The notes: a model not told the origin generated them from the letters alone. A DNA stretch of 64,000 nucleotides from Desulfarculus baarsii DSM 2075 (GCF_000143965.1 NC_014365.1:248001-312000); one strand, 5' to 3'; counted from the stretch's first letter, positions 1 to 9,580 are shown. Program-made: numbers and translations.

Positions 1-12
1 CTCATCAGCCAC
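1..12 (-). CDS. Start of a divergent gene running off the left edge (partial)
   Basis: On the minus strand an AAGGAG ribosome-binding site lies seven bases before a GTG that reads Met-Ala-Asp-Glu to the window edge. Only four codons are visible, so the product cannot be named. The same bases loosely resemble a tRNA D-arm, but the SD-to-start spacing fits a protein start better. Confidence 0.3.
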
Positions 13-251
13 TGCGCTACTCCTTTTCAGGCAGGTTGGGCCGCCCGGCCGACGCGCGGGCGGCGATGCTCTCGCTTTTTTCCTACATATTAAATTGTGC
101 GCGCCTCGGCCCGGCCTCGTCAAGCCTTGGCCGGCGGCAAAATCCGCCCCGGCAAAGCCGGCTAACGCCTTGCAAGATTGCCTGGTTTGGTGTAGGAAAA
201 ACTGCCCCGGATCGTCCACCGGGTCACTATCAGTTTTTTTGGAGGTGCCTC

Positions 252-1604
252 ATGGCCGTGGTCGCGCCCTTCCGGGCCCTGCGCTACAACCTTGACAAAA
301 TCGCCGGCATGGAACAGGTCGTCACCCCGCCATACGACGTGATCAACGCCAGCCAGCAGGACGGCTTTTACAACGCCGACCCCCACAACATCATCCGCCT
401 GGAGCTAAACCGCAAGCGCGACAGCGACAGCGCCGCCGACAATCGCTACACCCGCGCCGCCGAACACCTCCAGCGCTGGATGCAAAGCGGCGTGCTCAAG
501 CGCGACGAAAAGCCGGCCTTTTATGTTTCGCGCACCACCTACCAAGACCCCGACGGCAATGAGCGCGTGCGCACCGGCTTTTTCACCCTGCTGCGCCTGG
601 AAGACTTCGACGCCGGCGTGGTGCTGCCCCACGAGCGCACCTTCACCGAACACAAGGAAGACCGCCTGGCCCTGATCAAAAAAACCCGGGCCAACATCTC
701 GCCGATCTTCGCCCTTTTTCCCGACGACCAAAACGCCGTCATGGGCGCCCTGCAAAGCGCCCAGGCCCAAGCGCCCGACTACGACTTCATCGACCCCATG
801 GGTCTGCGTCAGCAGCTCCACGCCGTCAGCGACCCCGCAGCCTGCGCCAGCGTGCGAAAACTCATGGCCGACAAGGTCATTTTCATCGCCGACGGCCACC
901 ACCGCTACGAGACGGCCCTCAATTATCGCAACCACATGCGCGGCCAATGCCCCGAGGCCGGGCTGCTGGCCTCGTTCAACTACGTCATGGTCTATCTCTG
1001 CTCGATGAGCGACCCCGGCCTGACCGTCTTTGCCTGTCACCGCGCCGTGCCCCGGCTCGACGGCTTTTCGGCCGTGGACTTCATGCGCCACGCCCGCCAA
1101 GACTTTGACGAGCTGATCATCGAGGCCCCCGGCGGCCTGGCCGCCAACGCGCCCGTGCTGGTCGAGGCCCTGGCCCAGGCCGGCCGGCAACGCCCCAGCA
1201 TCGGCATGGCCTGTCACGACAGCGACAAGCTGCACATCCTCTCGCTCAAGCCCGGCGCCATGGATCAAGAAGAAGGCCCCGACGTCTTCGGGCCCCTGCG
1301 CCAGCTCGACGTGGCCGTGCTCACGCGCATGATCCTGGAAAAGATCCTGGGCCTGGACAACAACGCCCGCGACATGGCCCACCTCATCAGCTACAACTCC
1401 GACACCAGGGACACCCTGGCCCAGGTGCAGAGCGGCCAGGCGCGGGTGGCCTTTTTGCTCAACCCCACCAAGGTAGAGCAGGTCAAGGCCGTGGCCGAGG
1501 CCGGCTTGATCATGCCGCGCAAGTCCACCTATTTCTATCCCAAGGCGCTCACCGGCCTGACCCTCAACCTCGTCCTGCCCGACGAGGATATCGCGGCCTG
1601 CTGA
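252..1604 (+). CDS. DUF1015 family protein
   Basis: This 450-residue protein belongs to the DUF1015 family of soluble proteins of unknown biochemical function. Family landmarks are the early TPPYDVI stretch (about residues 25-31), which follows a typical VAPFRALRYN opening, and a central ADGHHRYETAL motif near residue 213. The ATG at 252 was chosen because GGAGGTG lies just before it. The reading frame stays open back to 36, but that extension looks like untranslated leader. It is followed after 6 bases by a methyltransferase gene, so the two are probably cotranscribed. Family members often sit near serine or cofactor metabolism genes, but nothing here supports a specific role. Confidence 0.85.
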   Translation: MAVVAPFRALRYNLDKIAGMEQVVTPPYDVINASQQDGFYNADPHNIIRLELNRKRDSDSAADNRYTRAAEHLQRWMQSGVLKRDEKPAFYVSRTTYQDPDGNERVRTGFFTLLRLEDFDAGVVLPHERTFTEHKEDRLALIKKTRANISPIFALFPDDQNAVMGALQSAQAQAPDYDFIDPMGLRQQLHAVSDPAACASVRKLMADKVIFIADGHHRYETALNYRNHMRGQCPEAGLLASFNYVMVYLCSMSDPGLTVFACHRAVPRLDGFSAVDFMRHARQDFDELIIEAPGGLAANAPVLVEALAQAGRQRPSIGMACHDSDKLHILSLKPGAMDQEEGPDVFGPLRQLDVAVLTRMILEKILGLDNNARDMAHLISYNSDTRDTLAQVQSGQARVAFLLNPTKVEQVKAVAEAGLIMPRKSTYFYPKALTGLTLNLVLPDEDIAAC

Positions 1605-1610
1605 AGGGCC

Positions 1611-2357
1611 ATGGGCGAAAACGGCGGCCGGCCCGGCGCGGGCGAGATCACCCGCGACGCGCTGGGCCGCCACGTCTTTTACCAGCCCAAGTCCGGCTAT
1701 CGCTTTTCCATCGACAGCGTCCTGCTGGCCGCCTTCGCCACGCCCACGGCCGGGCCGGTGGCCGACCTCTGCGCCGGCTGCGGGGTGGTGGGCCTACTGC
1801 TGGCCGCCCGTGGCCTGGCCGGGCCGTTTCTGGCCGTGGAGATCGACCCCCTGGCCGCCCACTGCTGCCAGCTCAACCAGGCCCACGCCGGCCTGGACGG
1901 ACAAACCATCCGGGCCGACCTGAGCCAAGACCATCCCGCCCTGCAACCCGGCGGCTACAAGCTGGTGGTCTGCAATCCGCCCTTCAGCCAGGCCGGACGG
2001 GGCCGCGCCTCGCCCGATCCCGCCAGGGCCAAGGCCCGAACCGAGCTGGCCCTGCAACCCCATGACCTCTGGCGGCAGGCCGCGCGCCTGCTCAAACGCG
2101 GCGATCGCCTGGCCTTCTGCTGGCCGGCCAGCCGCCTGCCCCAGGCCCTGGCCGAGCTGGGCCAACACCGCCTGACGCCCAAACGTCTGCGCCTGATCCA
2201 CGGCCGCCTGGACGCCCCGGCCAAAACGGCGCTGATCGAGGCGGTCAAGGACGGCGGCCAGCAACTGAGCGTCCACCCGCCGCTGATCGTCCACGGCCCA
2301 GGCCAAGAGTATACGCCCGAGGTTTCGGCTATCTATGGCGATCTGGGCCTGTTCTGA
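1611..2357 (+). CDS. TrmN6-like SAM-dependent methyltransferase
   Basis: A 248-residue Rossmann-fold methyltransferase resembling the tRNA1(Val) (adenine37-N6)-methyltransferase family. The N-terminus shows the YQPKSGYRFSIDSVLLAAF block typical of that family, followed by SAM motif I (CAGCGVVGLLLA, about residues 54-65). The catalytic N6-adenine motif NPPF lies near residue 121 (VVCNPPFSQ). The family methylates an exocyclic amino group of adenine, and tRNA is the known substrate for the namesake; the exact substrate here is inferred. It starts 6 bases after the DUF1015 gene. Its 3' end overlaps the opposite-strand DUF721 gene by 29 bases, a tail-to-tail overlap. Confidence 0.82.
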   Translation: MGENGGRPGAGEITRDALGRHVFYQPKSGYRFSIDSVLLAAFATPTAGPVADLCAGCGVVGLLLAARGLAGPFLAVEIDPLAAHCCQLNQAHAGLDGQTIRADLSQDHPALQPGGYKLVVCNPPFSQAGRGRASPDPARAKARTELALQPHDLWRQAARLLKRGDRLAFCWPASRLPQALAELGQHRLTPKRLRLIHGRLDAPAKTALIEAVKDGGQQLSVHPPLIVHGPGQEYTPEVSAIYGDLGLF

Positions 2358-2784
2358 ACTGTGCGCTCATGGCCGCCAACAGGGCTTGGCGCACCTTTTC
2401 GTCGCGCACGCCGGCCACCATGGCCTCCAGCTCGGCCAGTTCGCCCGCGCTCAGCGGCGGCGGCTCGGGTTCGGGCGGCGGCGGGGGCGGGGCCGCCCGC
2501 GCCTTGATCAGCTTCAACGAACGCACGCCCAGCCCGGCCAGCGCCGCCACCAGGCCCGGCGCGGCCAGGGCCAGCTCCTGCCGGAAGGCCGCGCCGCGCA
2601 CGGCCACCACCAGCGCGCCATCCGGGTCCAGGCGCACCGGCCGCCCGCGCGAGGCCACCAACGGCCCCACCGCCGCGCGCCAGGCCGCCAGCAGCCCAGG
2701 GCCGGGCAGACGCGCCGCCACCCCGCCGGGCAGCGCGCCGGCCAGGGCCTGGCCTAGCTTTTTTGGTTTGTCGGGCCGGCTCAT
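2329..2784 (-). CDS. DUF721 (DciA-like) protein
   Basis: A 151-residue protein of the DUF721 family, whose best-known member DciA loads the replicative helicase in bacteria lacking DnaC. The conserved core (LAAWRAAVGPLVASRGRPVRLDPDGALVVAVRGAAFRQELAL is the relevant region, about residues 28-70) has the Trp-x3-Val-Gly pattern and the later hydrophobic strands of the family. A Pro/Glu-rich linker and a short helical tail follow. ATG 2784 was chosen over the longer open frame because GGGAGGAG sits five bases upstream. A role in helicase loading is inference from the family. Its 3' end overlaps the convergent methyltransferase gene. Confidence 0.75.
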   Translation of the reverse strand: MSRPDKPKKLGQALAGALPGGVAARLPGPGLLAAWRAAVGPLVASRGRPVRLDPDGALVVAVRGAAFRQELALAAPGLVAALAGLGVRSLKLIKARAAPPPPPPEPEPPPLSAGELAELEAMVAGVRDEKVRQALLAAMSAQFRTGPDRHR

Positions 2785-2988
2785 GGCTCCTCCCGCCGTG
2801 ACATTGGGCCGCTTGATCGATCGTACCGCGACCGGCCCGGCAAATCCAGGCCCCAACCCGGCCGCCCGCCGCCCGTCGGCCCCAAGAAAACCAAAAAGAG
2901 CGCTTTTAGCCGCGCGCGGGCTTTCCTCGATGCCGGATGCTTGATACTATCAATACTTCTATTTGCGCCAACCCGGAGTTTGCGAGCG

Positions 2989-5900
2989 ATGGCAAGCCGT
3001 CTTGAAATAGGGCTGCGGCCCCAGTTGCCGGACCCGGCGGGCGCGGGGCTGCGCGCGCGGGCGCGGGCGTATCTGCGTTTGCCGGTGGAGGAGGCCAGGG
3101 TCTTGCGGGTGTTGACCTTCGACACCGCCCTGGATGAAAACCAACTGGACTTCGTCCGCCAAGAGGTTTTCACCAACCCCGTCACCGAGCTCAGCTCCTT
3201 CGCGCCGCTGGCCGGCCAGATCATGCCCGCTTTCGACTGGGCTTTGTGGGTGGGGCTGAAGCCTGGGGTGCGCGACAATGAAGGCGCCACGGCCATCGAG
3301 GGCATGGCCGACGCCCTGGGTCGGGAATTTGGGCCGGACGAGGCGGTCTACGCCAGCCGGCTGCACCTGCTGCGCGCGCCGCGCTTGACGCGGGCCGGGG
3401 CCGAGGCGTTATGCGCCGAGCTGTTGGCCAACCCGATCATCCAGCGTTGGCGGGTGATTGGCGCGGCGGAGTGGGATAGCCAAAACGGCGTGGGGCTGAT
3501 CATCCCTCGGGTGGAGTTGGGCCGCCGGCCGGTGGTCGAGCGCATCGAGGCGCGCTCCGACGCCGAGCTGATGGAGCTGTCGGATCGGCGTGGGTTGTTT
3601 TTGAATCCGGCCGATCTGCCGGCCATCCGCGCCTATTTCGACGACCCACGCGTGCGGGCCGAGCGGGCGGCGGTGGGCCTGGCCGGCCCCACCGACGTGG
3701 AGCTGGAATACATCAGCCAGGCCCGCAGCGACCATTGCAACCACAACACCTTCACCGGCCGCTACGCCTACCGCGACCTGGCCACGGGCCAAAGCGTCGA
3801 GGTGGACAATCTTTTCAAGTCGTGCATCAAGACGCCCACCGAGCAACTGGCCGCGCAAAAAGCGTGGGTGGTCAGCGTCCTGTGGGACAACGCTGGCGTG
3901 GCCCGGCTCGACGAGCAATACAACTACGCCGTCACCGGCGAGACCCACAACAGCCCCAGCAACATGGAGGCCTACGGCGGAGCGATCACGGGCATTGTCG
4001 GCGTCTACCGCGATCCGCTGGGCACGGGCCTGGGCTCCAAGCTGGCCGCTGGCATGTGGGGCTTTTGCGTGGGGCCCAGGGATTACGACGGCGATCTGCG
4101 GCCGTTGTTGCACCCCCGGCGGCTGCTGGATGGGCTGATCGACGGCGTGCGCGACGGCGGCAACAAGAGCGGCATACCCACCGCTCTGGGCACGCTGATC
4201 TTTGACGAGCGCTATCTGGGCAAGTGCCTGGTTTTCGTGGGCGCGGTGGGCGTGATGCCCAGGGAGGTCGCCGGCCGGCCCAGCCATTTGAAGGCCGCCG
4301 GTGACGGCGATCTGGTGATCATGTGCGGCGGCCGGGTCGGGGCCGACGGCATTCACGGCGTGACCGCCTCCAGCGCCGGTTTTTCCGACAACACTCCGGC
4401 CGGTCACGTGCAGATCGGCGACCCCTACACCCAAAAGAAAATGCACGACTTTTTGTTGGAGGCCCGTGACGAGGGGCTGATAAATTTCATCACCGACAAC
4501 GGCGGCGGCGGCCTTTCCAGCAGCATCGGCGAGAGCGCCCGCTCCAGCCGAGGGGCCGAGGTCGACCTGGCCAAGGCCCCGCTGAAATATCAAGGGCTCG
4601 ACCCCTGGCAGATTTGGGTCAGCGAAAGCCAAGAGCGCATGACCGTGGCCGTGGCCCCGGACAACCTGCCAAGATTCATGAGCTTATCGGCCAAGCACGG
4701 CGTGGAGTCGACGGTGCTGGGCCGCTACGCCGCCACGGGCAAGCTGAAGTTGACCTATGGGTCGGAAGTCTGCTGCTACGTGGACGTGGATTTTCTGGAG
4801 AGCGGCTTTCCGCAATGGCGCTTCGAGGCCCAGTGGACGCCGCCGGCCCTGCGCGGCCTGGTCGAGCCGGTGCTGGCCGCGCCCATCGAGGCCGACAAGC
4901 TGATCCTCGAACTGCTGGCCAGCCCCAACCTGTGCTCGCGCCAGTGGATCAACCGCCAGTTCGACCACGAGGTGCAGGGCTCCAGCGTGATCAAGCCCTT
5001 TGTCGGCCCGGCCCAGGACGTGCCCAGCGAGGCGGCGGTGTTGCTGCCCCGCCTGGACGGTCGGGCCGGTTTGGCCATGGCTCAGGTATTTTTGACCGAA
5101 TACGGCGATATCGACACCTACGACATGGTCGCCGCCGAGATCGACGAGGGCCTGCGCCGGGTCACGGCCGTGGGCGGCGATCCGGCCCAGACCGGCGGCA
5201 TGGACAACTTCTGCTGGCCGTCGATCCAATACGATCCCAAAAACAACCCCGACGGCCGCTACAAGGCCGCCCAGTTGGTGCGGGCCTGCTGGGCGCTGCG
5301 CGATTGTTGCCTGACGGCCGGCATTCCGCTACTTTCGGGCAAAGACTCCATGTACGTGGACGGCACCATCGCCGATCGACGGGGCCTGCGCCGCCGCGTC
5401 TCGGGCCCGCCGACGATGATGTTCACCGCCACCGCGCCGGTGCATGACTTGGCCTGGTGCCAGACCCTGGAGCCCAAGGTCGCCGGCGACATTGTTTATG
5501 TTCTGGGCCGCACCAAAGACGAACTGGGCGGCGGCGCGCTATACAATCACCTGGGCCAGGTGGGCCTGCAAGCGCCCAAGAGCGACCTGGCGGCCACCAA
5601 GGCCCTGTGCCTGGCCGTGCACCAGGGGTTGAAAGAGGGCCTGCTGGCCGCGGTCTGCCTGCCCTCGCGGGGCGGCCTGGCCCTGGCCTGGGCCCGCATG
5701 GCCCTGGCCGGCGGCCTGGGCCTGGAGCTGGACCTGGACGCCCTGGACGCGCCGGATGATCTGGGTTTGCTCGGCCGGTTGTTCAGCGAATCCACCGGCC
5801 GCTTGGTGGTCTGCGTCGATCCGGCCAAGGCGGCGGCCTTCGAGGCGCTCTTGGCGGACTTCAGCGCGCGGGCCGTGGGCCGGGTGACCAAGGGCAAGAG

Positions 5901-5994
5901 CCTGGTCATCACCAGTGGCGGCCAGGCAGTGGCCTCGCTGGCCATCGGCAAGATGCGCCGCCAGTTCACGCGGCGGTTTGGAGCGTTGGTATGA
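2989..5994 (+). CDS. purL: Phosphoribosylformylglycinamidine synthase, PurS-PurL fusion type
   Basis: This 1001-residue enzyme carries out the ATP-dependent amidation of FGAR to FGAM in purine synthesis, using ammonia from PurQ. The catalytic PurL part starts around residue 230. It shows the ARSDHCNHNTF signature near residue 244, the GETHNSPS substrate motif near 316, and glycine-rich loops such as DNGGGGLSSS. Small PurL proteins are about 740 residues long. The additional N-terminal part contains PurS-like sequence (LKPGVRDNEGATAIEGMADALG region, near residue 85), so PurS appears fused to PurL. ATG 2989 was preferred to an in-frame TTG at 2941 because GGAG lies 11 bases upstream. The stop overlaps the purQ start (ATGA). 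Confidence 0.93.
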   Translation: MASRLEIGLRPQLPDPAGAGLRARARAYLRLPVEEARVLRVLTFDTALDENQLDFVRQEVFTNPVTELSSFAPLAGQIMPAFDWALWVGLKPGVRDNEGATAIEGMADALGREFGPDEAVYASRLHLLRAPRLTRAGAEALCAELLANPIIQRWRVIGAAEWDSQNGVGLIIPRVELGRRPVVERIEARSDAELMELSDRRGLFLNPADLPAIRAYFDDPRVRAERAAVGLAGPTDVELEYISQARSDHCNHNTFTGRYAYRDLATGQSVEVDNLFKSCIKTPTEQLAAQKAWVVSVLWDNAGVARLDEQYNYAVTGETHNSPSNMEAYGGAITGIVGVYRDPLGTGLGSKLAAGMWGFCVGPRDYDGDLRPLLHPRRLLDGLIDGVRDGGNKSGIPTALGTLIFDERYLGKCLVFVGAVGVMPREVAGRPSHLKAAGDGDLVIMCGGRVGADGIHGVTASSAGFSDNTPAGHVQIGDPYTQKKMHDFLLEARDEGLINFITDNGGGGLSSSIGESARSSRGAEVDLAKAPLKYQGLDPWQIWVSESQERMTVAVAPDNLPRFMSLSAKHGVESTVLGRYAATGKLKLTYGSEVCCYVDVDFLESGFPQWRFEAQWTPPALRGLVEPVLAAPIEADKLILELLASPNLCSRQWINRQFDHEVQGSSVIKPFVGPAQDVPSEAAVLLPRLDGRAGLAMAQVFLTEYGDIDTYDMVAAEIDEGLRRVTAVGGDPAQTGGMDNFCWPSIQYDPKNNPDGRYKAAQLVRACWALRDCCLTAGIPLLSGKDSMYVDGTIADRRGLRRRVSGPPTMMFTATAPVHDLAWCQTLEPKVAGDIVYVLGRTKDELGGGALYNHLGQVGLQAPKSDLAATKALCLAVHQGLKEGLLAAVCLPSRGGLALAWARMALAGGLGLELDLDALDAPDDLGLLGRLFSESTGRLVVCVDPAKAAAFEALLADFSARAVGRVTKGKSLVITSGGQAVASLAIGKMRRQFTRRFGALV

Positions 5995-6824
5995 GCGTGC
6001 GGGCGCTGGTTCTGAGCGGCTATGGCGTCAACTGCGACTGGGAGACGGCCCACGTCCTGGCCCTGGCCGGGGCCCAGGTCAGGCGGGCCCACATCAGCGA
6101 CCTGACCGGCGCGCCAGGCCTGGCCCCCTGCCAGACCTTGGACGATCAGCACATCGTCGTGTTCGCCGGCGGTTTCGCCTGGGGCGACGATCACGGGGCC
6201 GGGGTGCTTTTGGCCAACCGCCTGCGCAACCATCTGGGCGAGCAGATGCGCCGTTTTCTGGCGCGGGGCGGCCTGGTGCTGGGCATCTGCAACGGCTTCC
6301 AGGCCCTGGTCAACTTTGGCCTGCTGCCCATGCTGGATGGCCGGTGGCGGCGCGACGCGGCGCTGGCGGCCAATGATTGCGGCAATTTTCAAGATCGTTG
6401 GGTCGAGCTGATCTTCGACCCGGCCAGCCCCTGTGTTTTCACCAGGGGCCTGGAGCGCCTGGAGGTTCCCATCCGCCACGGCGAGGGCAAGTTCATCTGC
6501 GGCCCCGAGACCATGGCCGCCATCCAGGCCCAGGGCCTGGCCGTGACGCGCTACGGCGACGGTCAGGGCCGACCGGCCGGCGGCAAGTGGCCGGCCAACC
6601 CCAACGGGGCCATGGACGACATCGCCGGCATCTGCGACCCCAGCGGCCGGGTCTTTGGCCTGATGCCCCACCCCGAGGCCCACTATCGCCTCAGCCAGCA
6701 TCCCACCTGGACGGCCATCCGCGAGCGGGCCCGCCGCCAGGGCCGGGAGCTCGACCCCATGGCCGAGGGCCCGGGCATGGCCATCTTTCACAACGCCGTG
6801 GCCGCGGCCAAGGCGAGCCTCTAG
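5991..6824 (+). CDS. purQ: Phosphoribosylformylglycinamidine synthase glutaminase subunit
   Basis: A 277-residue class I glutamine amidotransferase that hydrolyses glutamine and passes ammonia to PurL. The nucleophile Cys lies in LGICNGFQAL (near residue 99), and the catalytic His-Glu pair is in MPHPEAHY (near residue 226). The start codon overlaps the purL stop (ATGA), which implies translational coupling and a stoichiometric complex. It is somewhat longer than the small PurQ of Bacillus (about 227 residues) and resembles the longer forms that pair with large PurL proteins. Confidence 0.93.
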   Translation: MSVRALVLSGYGVNCDWETAHVLALAGAQVRRAHISDLTGAPGLAPCQTLDDQHIVVFAGGFAWGDDHGAGVLLANRLRNHLGEQMRRFLARGGLVLGICNGFQALVNFGLLPMLDGRWRRDAALAANDCGNFQDRWVELIFDPASPCVFTRGLERLEVPIRHGEGKFICGPETMAAIQAQGLAVTRYGDGQGRPAGGKWPANPNGAMDDIAGICDPSGRVFGLMPHPEAHYRLSQHPTWTAIRERARRQGRELDPMAEGPGMAIFHNAVAAAKASL

Positions 6825-6826
6825 CC

Positions 6827-7864
6827 ATGAGCGACCAGCCGGCCATCAACCAGATGAGCGACGGCCAGATCGTGCGCGGCTCGTATCTGCTGCTGCGCAA
6901 GCAGATCGCCACCTCGCGGGGGGGCAAGGCCTACGGCGCGCTGCGCCTGGGCGACCGGGGCGGCGAGATGGAGGCCAAGCTGTGGGAGCGGGCCGAGGAG
7001 CTGCTGGCCGAGCCGCGCGTGGGCATGGTCGTGGCCATCAGCGGCCGGGTGGAGGCCTTTCAGGGCCGGCCGCAACTGGTGCTGGCCAGCATCGCCGTGG
7101 ACCCCTTGGCCTCGCCGGCCGACTTTCTGCCGGCCAGCCCCGTGCCCCTGGCCGAGCTGTGGGCCGCCGTGGACGCGGCCCGGGCCAAGGTCAAAAACAA
7201 GCACCTGCGCCGCCTGCTCAAGACCTTTTTCGACGAGCCGGCCTTTCGCCGCGTCTTCGAGCTGGCCCCGGCGGCCAAGGCCGCCCATCACGCCTACGCC
7301 GCCGGCCTGCTGGAGCACACCGCCGGCGTGGCCGGCCTGGCCGTGGCCGTGGCCGGGCGCTACCCGCACCTGGACGCGGGGCTGTTGATCTGCGGGGCCC
7401 TGCTGCACGACGTGGGCAAGACCCGCGAACTGAGCCTGGGCCCGCCCATCGACTACACCGACGAGGGCCGCTTGGAGGGCCACATCGCCATCGGCGCGCG
7501 CCTGCTCGACGAGCGCCTGGCCAAGCTGCCCGACTTTCCAGCCCCCGCCGCCGCCATGATCCGCCACATGATTCTCAGCCACCACGGAGATTATCAGTTT
7601 GGCAGCCCCCGCCGGCCCAAGACCGCCGAGGCCCTGGCCCTGCACATGATCGACGATCTGGACGCCAAAATGGCCATGCTGCGCGCCGCCGCCGCCGAGG
7701 AGCCGGAGACCGGCCACTGGAGCCGTTATCATCGCCTGCTCGAACGGGTGGTCTACGCCGGCCCGCCAGTCTGGGATCAACCCGACCAGCCGGTCAAAAC
7801 GGAGGCGAAGGCCGTCGACAGTGCGGTCATGCCTGGGCTTTTCGATATGGGCGAGCAATCATGA
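6827..7864 (+). CDS. OB-fold plus HD-domain 3'-5' exoribonuclease, YhaM-like
   Basis: A 345-residue protein with an N-terminal OB-type nucleic-acid-binding part (about residues 10-100, GSYLLLRKQIATSRGGKAYG) and a C-terminal HD phosphohydrolase domain. The metal-binding residues appear in HHAYAAGLLEHT (near 154) and LLHDVGK (near 192), with further His residues at IRHMILSHHGDY (near 245). This architecture matches YhaM/CBF1-type 3'-5' exoribonucleases. ATG 6827 is two bases after the purQ stop, and the gene overlaps tmk by ATGA, so it lies inside the purL-metG transcription unit. Confidence 0.82.
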   Translation: MSDQPAINQMSDGQIVRGSYLLLRKQIATSRGGKAYGALRLGDRGGEMEAKLWERAEELLAEPRVGMVVAISGRVEAFQGRPQLVLASIAVDPLASPADFLPASPVPLAELWAAVDAARAKVKNKHLRRLLKTFFDEPAFRRVFELAPAAKAAHHAYAAGLLEHTAGVAGLAVAVAGRYPHLDAGLLICGALLHDVGKTRELSLGPPIDYTDEGRLEGHIAIGARLLDERLAKLPDFPAPAAAMIRHMILSHHGDYQFGSPRRPKTAEALALHMIDDLDAKMAMLRAAAAEEPETGHWSRYHRLLERVVYAGPPVWDQPDQPVKTEAKAVDSAVMPGLFDMGEQS

Positions 7865-8541
7865 GCGCCAAGCCGGCCAAAACGCCGCGCGCGCCGTTCA
7901 TCACCCTGGAGGGCGGCGAGGGCTGCGGCAAATCGACCCAGGCCAGCATGTTGGGCCGGCGGATCCGTGGCCTGGGCCTGAAAGTCGTGCTGACCCGCGA
8001 ACCCGGCGGGGCCAGCCTGGGCCAGACCATCCGCGAGCTGCTCTTGGGCCCCGGCCAAGAACCGGTGGACCCGGTCACCGAACTGCTGTTGTTTTTGGCC
8101 GACCGCAGCCATCACGTGCGGGCCAAGATCGAACCGGCCCTTTTGCGCGGCGAGGTGGTCGTCTGTGACCGCTTCGCCGACTCCAGCGAGGTCTATCAGG
8201 GCCTGGCCAGGGGCCTGGGCCTGGAGCGCGTGCGCCGACTCAACCAGTGGGTCTGCGGCCAATGCTGGCCCGATCTGACCTTGCTGTTGGACTTGAACCC
8301 CGGCCTGGGCCTGGCCCGGGCCGCCCAGCGCCAGGGCGAGCTGGGCCAGGGACCAAGCCCCATGGAAAAAGAAAAGCTGGAGTTTCACGAACGCCTGCGC
8401 GAGGGTTTTCTGGCCCAGGCCCAGGCCGAGCCGGGGCGGATCAAGCCCGTCGACGCCGCGCGGCCGGCCGAGGAAGTGGCCGAGGCCATCTGGGCCCATG
8501 TCGAGCCGCTGTTGCGGGAGTGGCGACGCTGTGGCCTTTGA
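7861..8541 (+). CDS. tmk: Thymidylate kinase
   Basis: A 226-residue dTMP kinase making dTDP from dTMP and ATP. The P-loop GGEGCGKST is at about residues 18-26, the substrate loop TREPGG near 46, and the DRFADSS motif near 103. Its length fits the family (about 205-225). ATG 7861 overlaps the preceding stop (ATGA) and its 3' end overlaps holB by 11 bases. The tmk-holB-PSP1-metG neighbourhood is a conserved arrangement known from Firmicutes and other bacteria. Confidence 0.95.
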   Translation: MSAKPAKTPRAPFITLEGGEGCGKSTQASMLGRRIRGLGLKVVLTREPGGASLGQTIRELLLGPGQEPVDPVTELLLFLADRSHHVRAKIEPALLRGEVVVCDRFADSSEVYQGLARGLGLERVRRLNQWVCGQCWPDLTLLLDLNPGLGLARAAQRQGELGQGPSPMEKEKLEFHERLREGFLAQAQAEPGRIKPVDAARPAEEVAEAIWAHVEPLLREWRRCGL

Positions 8542-9580
8542 GGGCCTGTTGGGCCAGGCGCGGGTCACGGCCCAATTGACGGCCGAGATGGCCGCCGGCA
8601 AGCTGGCCCACGCCTATCTTTTCTGCGGGCCCGAGGGCGTGGGGCGAGCCACGGCGGCGCTGGAGCTTTTTTTGGCCCTGAACTGCCAGGGCGCGGCCGA
8701 TGGCGGCGGGCTCTTTGGCGGCGCGGCCCAGGAGGATAGGCCCCACCCGTGCCGACATTGCCCCGCCTGCCAGCGGGCGCAGGCCTGGCGGCACGAGGAG
8801 CTTTTGCTCTTGCAGCCGCCGGGTGAGGCCGCCTCCAGCCAGATCAAGGTCGAGGACGTGCGCGAGGCCATGGCCGCCATGCGCTTCGCGCCGCTGGGCG
8901 GGGCCACGCGCATGCTGCTGATCCGTCAGGCCCAGCAGATGAACGCCACCGCGGCCAATGCTCTGCTCAAGACGCTGGAAGAGCCGCCGCCGCGCAACAT
9001 CATCGTTTTGACCGTGGGCGACCCCCGCGAGCTGTTGCCCACCATCGTCAGCCGCTGCCGCAAGGTCAACTTCGCTCCGCTGACCGAGGAGACCATCCGC
9101 CAGGCCCTGTTGGCGCGGGGCCTGGACCAGGCCCAGGCCAGCCTGCGCGCGGCCATGGGCGGCGGTTCGCTGGGCCGGGCGCTATGTTTGGATCACGAAG
9201 AACAACAACGCCTGCTGGGCCGCCTGCGCCAGGCCTTGGCGCGACCCGCCGACGCCCTGGACGACTGGGCCCTGGCCGAGGAGCTGGTCGGCCAGTTTCG
9301 CGGGGCCGAGCGCATCGACCGCCAGGGCCTGGCCGACGCTTTGGATTTGCTGGCCCTGGACCTGCGCGACCAGGCCGTGGGCGCGCTGGGCAAGCCGGAG
9401 CTGCGCCTGTTGCCCGGCCCGGCCGCCGCGCCGGCCGCCACGCCTCCGGCCCTGGTGGCTGCCTTTGGCCGCCTGCGCCAAGCCCAGCAGGAGATCCTGG
9501 CCAACGCCAGCCCGGAGCTGGCCGTCACAGTGATGCTCCAGGAAATGCGAGCCCTGGCGGCCGGCCGCGCTTTTGACTAA
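8531..9580 (+). CDS. holB: DNA polymerase III delta-prime subunit
   Basis: A 349-residue clamp-loader subunit of the replicative polymerase. The sequence opens with FEGLLGQARVTAQL and a modified P-loop, GPEGVGR, where the usual Lys is Arg, as is common in delta-prime, which does not hydrolyse ATP. A zinc-type cysteine set appears in HPCRHCPACQRA (near residue 75). The sensor-1 region LLKTLEEPPPRNIIVLTV follows near 153. GTG 8531 has GGGAG ten bases upstream and overlaps the end of tmk, suggesting coupled translation. Confidence 0.9.
   Translation: MAFEGLLGQARVTAQLTAEMAAGKLAHAYLFCGPEGVGRATAALELFLALNCQGAADGGGLFGGAAQEDRPHPCRHCPACQRAQAWRHEELLLLQPPGEAASSQIKVEDVREAMAAMRFAPLGGATRMLLIRQAQQMNATAANALLKTLEEPPPRNIIVLTVGDPRELLPTIVSRCRKVNFAPLTEETIRQALLARGLDQAQASLRAAMGGGSLGRALCLDHEEQQRLLGRLRQALARPADALDDWALAEELVGQFRGAERIDRQGLADALDLLALDLRDQAVGALGKPELRLLPGPAAAPAATPPALVAAFGRLRQAQQEILANASPELAVTVMLQEMRALAAGRAFD

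Noticed and set aside
1-30. A tRNA D-arm-like sequence on the minus strand at the left edge
   Set aside because: AAGGAG with a well-spaced GTG explains the same bases better, and the rest of a tRNA would be outside the window.
36-251. N-terminal extension of the DUF1015 protein
   Set aside because: The family-typical start MAVVAPFRALRYN at 252 is directly preceded by GGAGGTG; the upstream translation has no family similarity.
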